This document shows positions 1 to 5,330 of a stretch of 5,330 nt of DNA, one piece after another. Each line of letters begins with the position of its first letter. Position 1 is the first letter of the stretch. The translations under genes and the position numbers were made by a program. The notes under the pieces are model-generated. The model saw only the letters and a program-made list of their open reading frames with translations. It did no database searches and had not been told where the DNA came from. Source of the stretch: an uncultured Lysobacteraceae bacterium (lineage in GTDB: Bacteria > Pseudomonadota > Gammaproteobacteria > Xanthomonadales > Rhodanobacteraceae); the NCBI GenBank assembly GCA_946480705.1, contig CAMLLF010000327.1:1-5330 (forward strand), read 5' to 3'.

Positions 1-1559
1 GCCGCCTGAAGAACCGCCTCAACAACGGCTCGCTCAGCGACTTCACGGTCGCCGAGGCCGGTGGTCCGCAGGCGACGCTCGTGTTCCGGCGCGCGAGCGG
101 CCAGCCGCTGACCAAAGGTATCCCGGGCCTGTTCACGTTCCACGGCTATCACAACGTGTTCCTGCCCGAAGCCGAATCGGTGCTCGGCCTGCTCGAACTC
201 GAGGAAGCCTGGGTGCTCGACCGCGTCGCGCAGCGCCCGCAGCAGCAGCTCGAAGCGCTGACCGAGGGCGCGCTGCAGCGCGACCTCAAGCGCCTCTATC
301 TGCACGAGTACGTCGGGCTCTGGGAGGCTTATCTCGGCGACGTGCGGCTCATCGATTCCTCGTCGATGTCGCAGAGCATCGAGACCGCGCGCATCCTCTC
401 GGCGCCCGACTCGCCGATCGCGCAGTTCCTGCGCGCGGTTGCGCGCGAGACGACGCTGATCAAGCCCGAGAACGCGAACGACCAGTCGCTGCTGAACCAG
501 GCCAAGCGCCAGGTCAACACGGCCGCCGACGACCTGCGCCGCACGCTCGGTCCCTCGATGGTGCCGGCCGCCGCGCGCAAGGAAGAACGCCTCGAGCGCA
601 TCGTCGACGACCGCTTCGAACCGATCCGCCGTCTCGTGCGCACCGACAGCGGCGCACCGCAGATCGACAACGTCATGAAGCTCTTCAACGAGGTCTACAT
701 GAACATGTCGGGCACGCAGGCGGCGCTGGCGACGCGCACGACGCTGAGCGTGCCTTCGACCGAAGTGCTCACGCGCATCCGCGCCGAGGCGGCGCAGCTG
801 CCGATGCCGCTGCGCGGCATGCTGGAAAACCTCGCCGAAAGCAGCAGCCGCCAGACCGACGGCAGCATCCGCAGCACGCTCGGCGGAGAACTCGACAGCT
901 CGCTCGGCGAGTTCTGCCGGCGCGCGATCCAGGGCCGCTATCCGTTCGAGCGCTCGGCGACGCAGGAAGTCACGCTCGCGGATTTCTCGCGCATGTTCAG
1001 CCAGGGCGGCATGATGGATCAGTTCTTCCAGAGCCGCCTCGCACCGATGGCCGACGTGTCCGGCGCGACCTGGGTACTGCGCCAGCCCGGCGGCGGACAG
1101 GCTTCGCTCGCCGCGTTCCAGAAGGCCGCGCGCATCCGCGACGTGTTCTTCCCGTCCGGCGGCAAGGCCATGGACCTGTCGTTCGAATTCAAGGTGCTCG
1201 AAATGGACGCGACGATCGAGCAGATGACGCTCGACGTCGACGGACAGGTGTTCCGCTACGCGCACGGGCCGCAGGTGCCGCAGCGCGCGACCTGGCCGGG
1301 CCCGCGCGCGACGAACCAGGTGCGCATCGTCACCGCGAGCGCGCGCGACGGCGAGAAATACATGGTCAAGACCGGACCCTGGGCGCTGTTCCGCCTGTTC
1401 GACGAGGGCGAGATCCGTCCGGGCGCAGGCCCCGAGCGCTTCGTCGCGGCGCTCCTGATCCACGGCAAGCGCATCGTCCTCGAAGTGACCGCGAGCAGCG
1501 TGCAGAACCCGTTCCGGCTGCGCGAACTCGTCAGCTTCTCGTGTCCGGGCCGCATCTGA
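1..1559 (+). CDS. tssM: Type VI secretion system membrane subunit TssM (IcmF family), C-terminal part, 5' end cut by window edge
   Basis: TssM is the inner-membrane protein that, with TssL and lipoprotein TssJ, forms the envelope-spanning T6SS complex. The visible 518 residues (frame beginning at base 3) are the periplasmic C-terminal part; family members are usually about 1,100-1,300 residues, so more than half lies upstream. The frame is open to the left edge, and the GTG at 81 is an internal Val codon, not a start. Family signatures, numbered from base 3: SGQPLTKGIPGLF at 32-44; an ADFSRMF...GGMMDQFF block after R312-F315; an IRDVFFPSGG block; then the beta-rich IcmF C-terminal domain (PF06744) with an HGP...WPG block (W431), GPWALFRLFD from G458, and the terminal NPFRLRELVSFSCP (502-515). 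This last domain includes the TssJ-binding region in characterised TssM. There is no frameshift. The stop codon shares its final A with the tagF ATG, so the two are translationally coupled. Family assignment is near certain. Confidence 0.96.
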   Translation, partial: RLKNRLNNGSLSDFTVAEAGGPQATLVFRRASGQPLTKGIPGLFTFHGYHNVFLPEAESVLGLLELEEAWVLDRVAQRPQQQLEALTEGALQRDLKRLYLHEYVGLWEAYLGDVRLIDSSSMSQSIETARILSAPDSPIAQFLRAVARETTLIKPENANDQSLLNQAKRQVNTAADDLRRTLGPSMVPAAARKEERLERIVDDRFEPIRRLVRTDSGAPQIDNVMKLFNEVYMNMSGTQAALATRTTLSVPSTEVLTRIRAEAAQLPMPLRGMLENLAESSSRQTDGSIRSTLGGELDSSLGEFCRRAIQGRYPFERSATQEVTLADFSRMFSQGGMMDQFFQSRLAPMADVSGATWVLRQPGGGQASLAAFQKAARIRDVFFPSGGKAMDLSFEFKVLEMDATIEQMTLDVDGQVFRYAHGPQVPQRATWPGPRATNQVRIVTASARDGEKYMVKTGPWALFRLFDEGEIRPGAGPERFVAALLIHGKRIVLEVTASSVQNPFRLRELVSFSCPGRI

Positions 1560-2155
1560 TGGGTGGCGTCAACCTCGTCGGCGAGTTTGGTTTCTACGGC
1601 AAGATTCCTGCGCTCGGCGATTTCGTCACGCGCAGCCTGCCGCGCGAGCAGGTCGGCGTCGTCGACGAGTGGATGCAGGAAGGCTTGTTCGCGCTGCGCT
1701 CGATCTCCGAGAACTGGCTCGACAGCTATCTCGTCGCGCCCGTCTGGCAGTTCGTGCTGCCGACGGGCATCTGGGCCGCCGCTCCGCTGTGCGGCCTGCT
1801 GATGCCGAGCGTCGATCGCGTCGGCCGCTATTTCCCGCTGTTCGCCTGCGCGCCGCTGGCCGCGATGACGAACGGCGACGCCGGCACGCCGTGGCGCCGG
1901 ATGTCGCGGCTCGCGCAGGATCTGCCGCGCGTGCTGCACGAACAGCTCGACGCCGAGACGTCGCTGCAGCTCGTGCAGGATCCAGCGCAGAACCTCGCCG
2001 AAGACTGGCGCGGCATCATCAGCCTCGCCGACTTCAATCCCGCAGGCAGTCGCTCGATCTGGTGGTCCGAACGCACGCACTACATGCCGCTGCGCGAATA
2101 CCAGCACCGCGGCAGGCCGGATACGGAGCTGTTCCTGCGGCTGTTCGGGCACTGA
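1559..2155 (+). CDS. tagF: Type VI secretion system-associated protein TagF (ImpM family)
   Basis: TagF proteins (PF09867, TIGR03373) are cytoplasmic regulators that hold back T6SS assembly after translation; in Pseudomonas aeruginosa H1-T6SS and in Agrobacterium TagF acts on the Fha branch. The 198-residue product has the family layout: GFYGKIPALGDFVTRSLP at 11-28, WMQEGLFALR from 38, WLDSYLVAPVWQFVLP from 53, MPSVDRVGRYFPLF at 82-95, and a C-terminal ADFNPAGSRSIWW (157-169). Length matches stand-alone TagF, and there is no fused PppA phosphatase as in some species. The ATG at 1559 overlaps the tssM stop (TGATG). There is no strong Shine-Dalgarno sequence, which fits reinitiation after tssM. 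An in-frame GTG at 1541 would add six residues inside tssM and is less likely because the ATG sits at the coupled position and just ahead of the conserved core. It is the last T6SS gene visible; the next gene points the other way. Confidence 0.94.
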   Translation: MGGVNLVGEFGFYGKIPALGDFVTRSLPREQVGVVDEWMQEGLFALRSISENWLDSYLVAPVWQFVLPTGIWAAAPLCGLLMPSVDRVGRYFPLFACAPLAAMTNGDAGTPWRRMSRLAQDLPRVLHEQLDAETSLQLVQDPAQNLAEDWRGIISLADFNPAGSRSIWWSERTHYMPLREYQHRGRPDTELFLRLFGH

Positions 2156-2193
2156 TTGAAAGTGCGCAGGTTGGCGGTGCGCCGCAGGCGACC

Positions 2194-2281
2194 CCCGACG
2201 TCGAGGTGGTCGCGCACGGCGAACGTCGGGCGAAGGAATCTTTTTTGCCGCCGTCGGACCGTCTCGCGGACCTTTCCTTCG
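2194..2281. repeat. Two abutting inverted repeats with a T6 run in the convergent gap (possible terminator)
   Basis: The gap between tagF and the convergent minus-strand gene (2156-2345) carries CCCGACGT (2194-2201) paired with ACGTCGGG (2223-2230). This is directly followed by CGAAGGAA (2231-2238) paired with TTCCTTCG (2274-2281). A run of six T lies at 2241-2246, the longest T run seen here. Position after tagF suits a transcription end. However, the loops are long (21 and 35 bases) and the T run starts ten bases after the first stem, so this is not a textbook intrinsic terminator. No gene or other signal is seen in the rest of the gap. Confidence 0.25.
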
Positions 2282-2345
2282 GCACGCGGTCTTCGTGATG
2301 TCGGGATTCGCCGGAGGCTCGCCCCAACCTGCGTGGCCCGCGCGC

Positions 2346-2858
2346 CTATCTCAAACGCTGCAACTCGTCCTCGATGTCCGCGAGCAGCGGCTCGACGGTT
2401 TCCTGTGCTTTTTCGCGCGCGTTGAGCGCGGTGAAGTCGACCGGCTGCGGCGGCGCGCTGAACAGCAGTTCGCCATTGCTCGGCCGGTAGGCGCTCAGGC
2501 TGAATTCCGCGCTGTAGAGCGTCGAGACGTTGCCGTAGTACTCGATGTCGGTCGTGCCGATCGGATTCGCGTCGAGATAGAACACCGCGTCGGCCTTGCG
2601 CGCGTAGGCCTGCGGTTCCGATTCGCGCGAGCGGCCGTTGGCCTGGATCACCCGAAACCCCTGATCGCGCGCGAGCGCGCCGATCGCGTCGCGTGCGGGC
2701 CCGGCGATGACGCTGTCGCCGCTGACGACGATTGCGATCGTCGGAGCGCGCCGCGCCGCGGCGCGCGTGACGTCCGCAGCCTGCAGCGGCGCCGCGACGA
2801 CGAACATCGCCGCCATGGCGGTCGTGAAGTACCCGAGGCCGATCGTCCTTCGCTGCAT
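2346..2858 (-). CDS. Exported small protein of unknown function, CsgG/LpoB-like in outline
   Basis: This 170-residue protein is not recognised as a named family. The start at 2858 is chosen over an in-frame ATG at 2879 because a strong GGAGG lies five bases before it and the signal peptide then begins properly. Residues 1-27 look like a Sec signal peptide: MQRR, a hydrophobic stretch 8-24, then LQA with probable cleavage before A28. There is no lipobox cysteine, and in fact no cysteine at all, so the product is probably a soluble periplasmic protein. The mature part has a short strand (TIAIVVSG, 40-47), a helix, GFRVIQANG (67-75), a KADAVFYLDAN strand (88-98), an aromatic-rich YSAEFSLSAYRPSNGELLFSA stretch (115-135), and a charged C-terminal helix from about 146. 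The pattern 'AD-x-V then serine/aromatic strands then tyrosine-turn-GE' resembles CsgG/LpoB/FlgT-type periplasmic proteins, but this is an impression only. It converges on tagF and is divergent from the nucleotidyltransferase pair, so it is probably transcribed alone. Confidence 0.82.
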   Translation of the reverse strand: MQRRTIGLGYFTTAMAAMFVVAAPLQAADVTRAAARRAPTIAIVVSGDSVIAGPARDAIGALARDQGFRVIQANGRSRESEPQAYARKADAVFYLDANPIGTTDIEYYGNVSTLYSAEFSLSAYRPSNGELLFSAPPQPVDFTALNAREKAQETVEPLLADIEDELQRLR

Positions 2859-2868
2859 GACTCCCTCC
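2859..2868 (-). promoter_or_regulatory. Shine-Dalgarno sequence deciding the start of the exported protein
   Basis: Read on the minus strand, GGAGGGAGTC directly precedes the ATG at 2858, placing GGAGG five bases from the start. The alternative ATG at 2879 has only a GC-rich sequence upstream without a comparable motif, so this site fixes the 170-residue form. Confidence 0.75.
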
Positions 2869-2896
2869 GAAAACCGCATCGCCCCCCGGCCTGCGC

Positions 2897-2924
2897 ATCA
2901 TAGGTAGCAACCGTTCGGCGGGAA
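2897..2924 (-). promoter_or_regulatory. Candidate sigma-70-type promoter for the exported protein gene
   Basis: On the minus strand TATGAT (2902-2897, five of six matches to TATAAT) lies 16 bases after TTCCCG (2924-2919, three of six matches to TTGACA). Transcription would begin near 2890, giving a leader of roughly 30 bases that contains the strong Shine-Dalgarno site. The -10 is good for such GC-rich DNA, but the -35 is poor, so an activator or a chance match is possible. Confidence 0.35.
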
Positions 2925-2972
2925 CGCGACCAATTGGCACTTTTTCCTTTCGCGCACGCGCACGGACCCGGA

Positions 2973-3002
2973 TCGACAGATGCCGGACCACCTCGATAGA
3001 CT
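2973..3002 (+). promoter_or_regulatory. Weak candidate promoter for the nucleotidyltransferase operon
   Basis: TCGACA (2973-2978, five of six matches to TTGACA) is followed after 18 bases by TAGACT (2997-3002, four of six matches to TATAAT). Transcription would start about 35 bases before the GTG at 3045, leaving the start-site hairpin at 3017-3041 within the leader. The -10 lies inside an imperfect dyad (2981-3015). The spacing and -10 are both suboptimal, and no better plus-strand promoter was found in 2880-3044. Confidence 0.22.
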
Positions 3003-3016
3003 GGTCGGCCCGGCAC

Positions 3017-3041
3017 GAGCCTGGCATCGCCCGGCAGGCTC
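3017..3041 (+). promoter_or_regulatory. Perfect 7-bp hairpin ending three bases before the first nucleotidyltransferase start codon
   Basis: GAGCCTG (3017-3023) pairs exactly with CAGGCTC (3035-3041) across an 11-base loop. The only Shine-Dalgarno-like bases before the GTG at 3045, the AGG at 3036-3038, lie in the 3' arm, so the folded leader would hide the ribosome-binding site. The dyad is seen directly; its regulatory role is inferred, and GC-rich DNA gives such repeats by chance fairly often. Confidence 0.35.
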
Positions 3042-3044
3042 ACC

Positions 3045-4142
3045 GTGACCGACGACCCGACCTTCATCCCGCCGCCCGCGCATCGCATCCTGTTCGAATG
3101 CGTCGCCGGCAGCCGCGCCTACGGCACGGCGTCGGCCGACAGCGACGTCGACATCCGCGGCATCTTCGCGCTGCCGCGCGCGAGCTATATCGACCTCGCG
3201 CCGCCGCCGAACCAGATCGCCGACGCGCGCAACAACATTGTCTACTACAGCCTGCGCCGCACGATCGAACTGCTGAGTGCGGCCAATCCGAGCCTGCTCG
3301 AATTGCTGTTCATGCCGGACGACTGCGTGCGTGTCTGCGCGCCGGAAATGCGGGCACTGCTGCAGCGGCGTGCGCTGTTCGTGAGCCGGCGCTGCGCCGA
3401 CACGCATGTCGGCTACGCGCTGAGCCAGATCAGGAAGGCGCGCGGCCAGAACAAATGGATCAACCAGCCGAAGCCGGAGCAGCCCCCGCGCAAGGAAGAC
3501 TATTGCCACGTGATCCGCCGCGATCGTCTGCTCGCGGTCGACGCCGCGCCGTGCCGGCCGCAGCCGCTCGCGGCGAGTGGCCTGCGGCTCGACGAATGCC
3601 ACGCGGCGCGGCTCGAACATGCGCGCGATGTCTATCGCCTGTATCACTACGGCGCCGGCGCACGCGGCGTGTTTCGCGGCGACGCGCTCGCGGTCGAGTC
3701 GATTCCCGCGGACGACGAGTCCGCGCATTTCGCCGGCCTGCTGCTCTACAACGAACAGGGCTGGAAGCAGGCCCTCGTCGATCACCAGAACTACTGGACC
3801 TGGCGGCGCGAGCGCAACGAGGCGCGCTGGCGCCAGCAGGAATCCGGCGAACTCGATTTCGATGCGAAGAACCTCATGCACACGATCCGGCTGCTGCTCT
3901 CGGGCAAGGCCATTCTCGAGCACGGCGCGCCGCTGGTCCGCGTCGACGGCGACACGCTGCACCTGCTGCGCGACATCCGCGCCGGATGTTTCCGCTACGA
4001 AGAAATCCTCGCGATGGCCGACACGATCGTCGCCGACTGCGAACGGCTCAGGCCGCACAGCGACCTGCCGGAAGAAACCGATGCCGCCGCAGCGAACGCG
4101 CTGCTGCATGAACTGACGCACGACTGGGAAAGCCGCAGATGA
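3045..4142 (+). CDS. RlaP-like nucleotidyltransferase (COG3541, PF10127), first of a tandem pair, third acidic residue apparently Asn
   Basis: This 365-residue protein has the DNA polymerase beta-type nucleotidyltransferase signature near its N-terminus: AGSRAYG (21-27) followed by SDVDIRG (33-39), giving the GS motif and the metal-binding D34-x-D36. The family hallmark SLRRTIELL...NPSLLELLF (69-89) follows. The long helical C-terminal part has the HTIRLLLSGKAIL block (H279-R282) and HLLRDIRAG (306-314), typical of RlaP/COG3541 proteins. These are predicted to transfer a nucleotide to RNA ends or another acceptor; the substrate is unknown. Aligned to the neighbouring sibling, the third acidic residue falls on N64, so catalysis could be altered. 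The GTG start is used because an in-frame stop lies at 2997 and the next ATG is inside the catalytic core; the Shine-Dalgarno signal is weak and hairpinned. The stop overlaps the next gene's ATG by four bases, so the two are coupled. The family call is firm; the biochemical role is not. Confidence 0.9.
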   Translation: MTDDPTFIPPPAHRILFECVAGSRAYGTASADSDVDIRGIFALPRASYIDLAPPPNQIADARNNIVYYSLRRTIELLSAANPSLLELLFMPDDCVRVCAPEMRALLQRRALFVSRRCADTHVGYALSQIRKARGQNKWINQPKPEQPPRKEDYCHVIRRDRLLAVDAAPCRPQPLAASGLRLDECHAARLEHARDVYRLYHYGAGARGVFRGDALAVESIPADDESAHFAGLLLYNEQGWKQALVDHQNYWTWRRERNEARWRQQESGELDFDAKNLMHTIRLLLSGKAILEHGAPLVRVDGDTLHLLRDIRAGCFRYEEILAMADTIVADCERLRPHSDLPEETDAAAANALLHELTHDWESRR

Positions 4143-4903
4143 TGACGCCGACGATTCTCGATGCGCTCGACACGATCGAGCGCGAACGCAACGTGCGCGT
4201 GCTGTTCGCCGCCGAATCGGGCAGCCGCGCCTGGGGCTTCGCCTCGCCCGACAGCGACTACGACGTGCGCTTCGTCTACTGCCATCCGCGCGACTGGTAT
4301 CTGCGCATCACCGAACCGCGCGACGTCATCGAACGCATGCTGCCGAACGACCTCGACGTCAGCGGCTGGGACCTGCGCAAGGCGCTGCGGCTGTTTCTGC
4401 GCACGAATGTCGCGCTCTACGAATGGCTCGGTTCGCCGATCGTGTATCGCGAGAATTCCGTCTTCGCCGCACGGGCGCGCGCGCTGCTGCCGCAGTATTT
4501 CCAGCCCGCATCCGCGCTGCATCACTACCTCGGCACGGCGCGCACGACGTTTGCCGATCACCTCGACAGACCGGAAGTGCGCCTGAAGAAGGTGTTCTAT
4601 TTCCTGCGTCCGATCCTGGCCTGTCGCTGGATCGAGCAGACCCGCGCGCAGCCGCCGACCGAGTTCGCGAAACTCGTGGCGGCCGACTGGGTGACGGCGC
4701 ATGAACGCGAGGTCATCGCGGAACTGCTGCTGCGCAAGGAGCTCGCGTCCGAGCGCGATACCGAAGCGCTCGATTCCGGCCTGCAGCGCTGGATGCGCGA
4801 TCAGCTCGCGCATTTCACGCAGATCGGGCCGTCGCTCGCGCGCCGGGTCGATGCCGGTCCGGAAGCACTCGATGCGCTCATGGCGGAACTCGTCGACGCC
4901 TGA
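4139..4903 (+). CDS. RlaP/YcgL-type nucleotidyltransferase (COG3541, PF10127), second of a tandem pair, intact catalytic triad
   Basis: This 254-residue protein is a second, divergent member of the same family. The N-terminal motif is ESGSRAWGFASPDSDYDVR (26-44), with G28-S29 and metal ligands D40 and D42. NDLDVSGWDLRKALRL (70-85) supplies the likely third carboxylate, D73, followed by N90 and EWLGSPIVY (95-103). The block LKKVFYFLRPILACRWI (149-165) is typical of Bacillus subtilis YcgL-like COG3541 proteins. It is shorter than its neighbour and lacks the HTIRLL and LLRDIRAG blocks, so the pair belongs to different subfamilies and is not a recent duplication. Translation begins at ATG 4139 (ATGA overlap with the upstream stop); a second ATG follows at once at 4142. 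The overlap suggests matched amounts of the two products and perhaps a complex. Predicted activity is nucleotidyl transfer. RlaP relatives occur in RNA-repair operons, but no ligase is seen here. Confidence 0.91.
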   Translation: MMTPTILDALDTIERERNVRVLFAAESGSRAWGFASPDSDYDVRFVYCHPRDWYLRITEPRDVIERMLPNDLDVSGWDLRKALRLFLRTNVALYEWLGSPIVYRENSVFAARARALLPQYFQPASALHHYLGTARTTFADHLDRPEVRLKKVFYFLRPILACRWIEQTRAQPPTEFAKLVAADWVTAHEREVIAELLLRKELASERDTEALDSGLQRWMRDQLAHFTQIGPSLARRVDAGPEALDALMAELVDA

Positions 4904-4966
4904 GCGGTCTTCACGCCGTCTCCCGCTGCGCTGCGCACACTGCGGCGACGTCCGCTGGAGACTCGC

Positions 4967-5314
4967 ATGCAGCACAAGGCACTGCGTTTCGGCAAAGGTT
5001 TTCGCGTCGCGTTCGAGCTGCGCAAGGTGCAGGCCGCCGAAATGGTCATACCGCCCGGGGGCAGCGAAGGCGGCCCTGACAATCGCCATCGCGGCGCGGA
5101 CCAGTGGCTGTTCGTCGTCGCCGGCACGGGGCTCGCCATCGTCGACGGCAAGCGCCAGCGGCTGAAGGCCGGCAGTCTCGTGGCCATCGAGCGCGGCGAG
5201 CGCCACGAAATCCGCAACACCGGCCGCGGTCTGCTCAAGACACTGAATTTCTATTCGCCGCCGGCCTACGACGCCGACGGCGAACCGCGGGCGCCGGCCC
5301 GGCCGGCGGACTGA
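4967..5314 (+). CDS. Small single-domain cupin protein
   Basis: This 115-residue protein is a single cupin domain (PF07883-like beta barrel). Motif 1 reads NRHRGADQWLFVVAG (39-53): the usual first His is N39, the second His is kept as H41, and the Glu position is Q46, with G53 at the expected spacing. Motif 2 reads AGSLVAIERGERHEIRN (68-84), keeping G69, G77, H80 and N84, with Glu in place of the usual Pro. Two of four typical metal ligands are therefore histidines, so metal binding may be weak or unusual. A KTLNFYSPPAY block (91-101) and an Ala/Pro-rich tail follow. The start is supported by GGAG at 4957-4960, six bases upstream. It lies 63 bases after the second nucleotidyltransferase on the same strand with no clear terminator between, so co-transcription is likely. 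Cupins of this size include small-molecule-binding proteins and enzymes; no substrate can be named. Confidence 0.9.
   Translation: MQHKALRFGKGFRVAFELRKVQAAEMVIPPGGSEGGPDNRHRGADQWLFVVAGTGLAIVDGKRQRLKAGSLVAIERGERHEIRNTGRGLLKTLNFYSPPAYDADGEPRAPARPAD
5292..5308. repeat. 17-base GC-only palindrome at the end of the cupin gene
   Basis: CGCCGGCC (5292-5299) and GGCCGGCG (5301-5308) are exact reverse complements around one central C, ending just before the last codon and stop of the cupin gene. In RNA it could fold into a seven-pair stem with a three-base loop. No T run follows in the 22 remaining bases, so a terminator role cannot be shown. It encodes part of the Ala/Pro/Arg tail. Confidence 0.3.
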
Positions 5315-5330
5315 GGCGCGGCTGCGGACC

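Noticed and set aside
1541..1558. GTG at 1541 as the tagF start
   Set aside because: It would overlap the conserved tssM C-terminal codons, has no Shine-Dalgarno support, and the ATG at 1559 makes the usual stop/start overlap.
81..1559. GTG at 81 as the start of a 492-residue gene
   Set aside because: The frame is open to the window edge and encodes TssM-like sequence before 81; the conserved SG...GIPGLF motif directly after it belongs in the middle of TssM.
1256..2152. 298-codon open frame on the minus strand opposite tssM and tagF
   Set aside because: It is opposite two clear T6SS genes, is dominated by Arg, Ala, Gln and His, and shows no family motif; such antisense frames are common in GC-rich DNA.
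2156..2425. 89-codon plus-strand frame starting with TTG just after tagF
   Set aside because: Arginine-rich, lacks a ribosome-binding site and runs into the 3' end of the convergent gene; no sign of real coding.
2752..2765. Perfect palindrome CGCGCCGCGGCGCG inside the exported protein gene
   Set aside because: It lies in codons for an Ala/Arg-rich linker and is explained by extreme local GC composition.
2859..2879. ATG at 2879 as the start of the exported protein
   Set aside because: The strong GGAGG lies between it and the ATG at 2858, and the extra residues would place charged sequence ahead of the signal peptide.
2934..2953. Sigma-54 promoter (TTGGCAC at 2934-2940), attractive because RNA-repair operons are often RtcR-controlled
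   Set aside because: The -24-like half is perfect, but the -12 GC expected at 2948-2949 is TT; the next GC (2952-2953) is four bases too far.
2080..3027. 315-codon minus-strand frame covering the exported protein gene in another frame
   Set aside because: Arginine-rich shadow sequence with no motif; the overlapping frame 2346-2858 has a strong ribosome-binding site and signal peptide.
2898..4121. 407-codon minus-strand frame opposite the first nucleotidyltransferase
   Set aside because: The plus strand carries unmistakable nucleotidyltransferase motifs; the antisense product has no recognisable domain.
3995..5206. 403-codon minus-strand frame opposite the second nucleotidyltransferase and the cupin
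   Set aside because: It spans two real plus-strand genes with conserved motifs and is an antisense artefact of GC-rich codon use.

Overview
The window is G+C-rich bacterial DNA with almost every third codon position G or C, as expected of a high-GC proteobacterium. A tssM-tagF pair from a type VI secretion system (T6SS) points to a beta- or gammaproteobacterium. The sequence does not let me name a genus. There are six protein-coding genes and no RNA genes, CRISPR arrays, insertion sequences or integrase remnants that I can see.

Left part (1-2155, + strand): the 3' end of a T6SS cluster. The last 518 codons of tssM, the inner-membrane/periplasmic scaffold of the secretion machine, run in from the left edge. 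They are followed with a one-base stop/start overlap by tagF, a post-translational regulator of T6SS assembly. No T6SS gene follows tagF inside the window.

Middle (2156-3044): a 190-base convergent gap holds two abutting inverted repeats and a T6 run. Next comes a minus-strand gene (2346-2858) for a small exported protein of unknown function that loosely resembles CsgG/LpoB-type periplasmic proteins. Its start is fixed by a strong Shine-Dalgarno sequence. A divergent intergenic region (2859-3044) with an AT-rich patch and RNA-hairpin-forming dyads separates it from the right-hand genes.

Right part (3045-5314, + strand): a compact likely operon. Two different members of the RlaP/COG3541 nucleotidyltransferase family (DNA polymerase beta fold, PF10127) overlap by four bases (ATGA). 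After 63 bases comes a small cupin with its own good ribosome-binding site. The two nucleotidyltransferases are only distantly related to each other. The second has all three expected acidic residues. The first has the GS and DxD motif but appears to carry Asn at the third acidic position. RlaP-type enzymes are known from comparative genomics to associate with RNA-repair (RtcB-type) operons, but no ligase, archease or RtcR is visible here, so an RNA end-processing role is only an inference. The most interesting item in the window is this paired, possibly unequal, nucleotidyltransferase module with its cupin.
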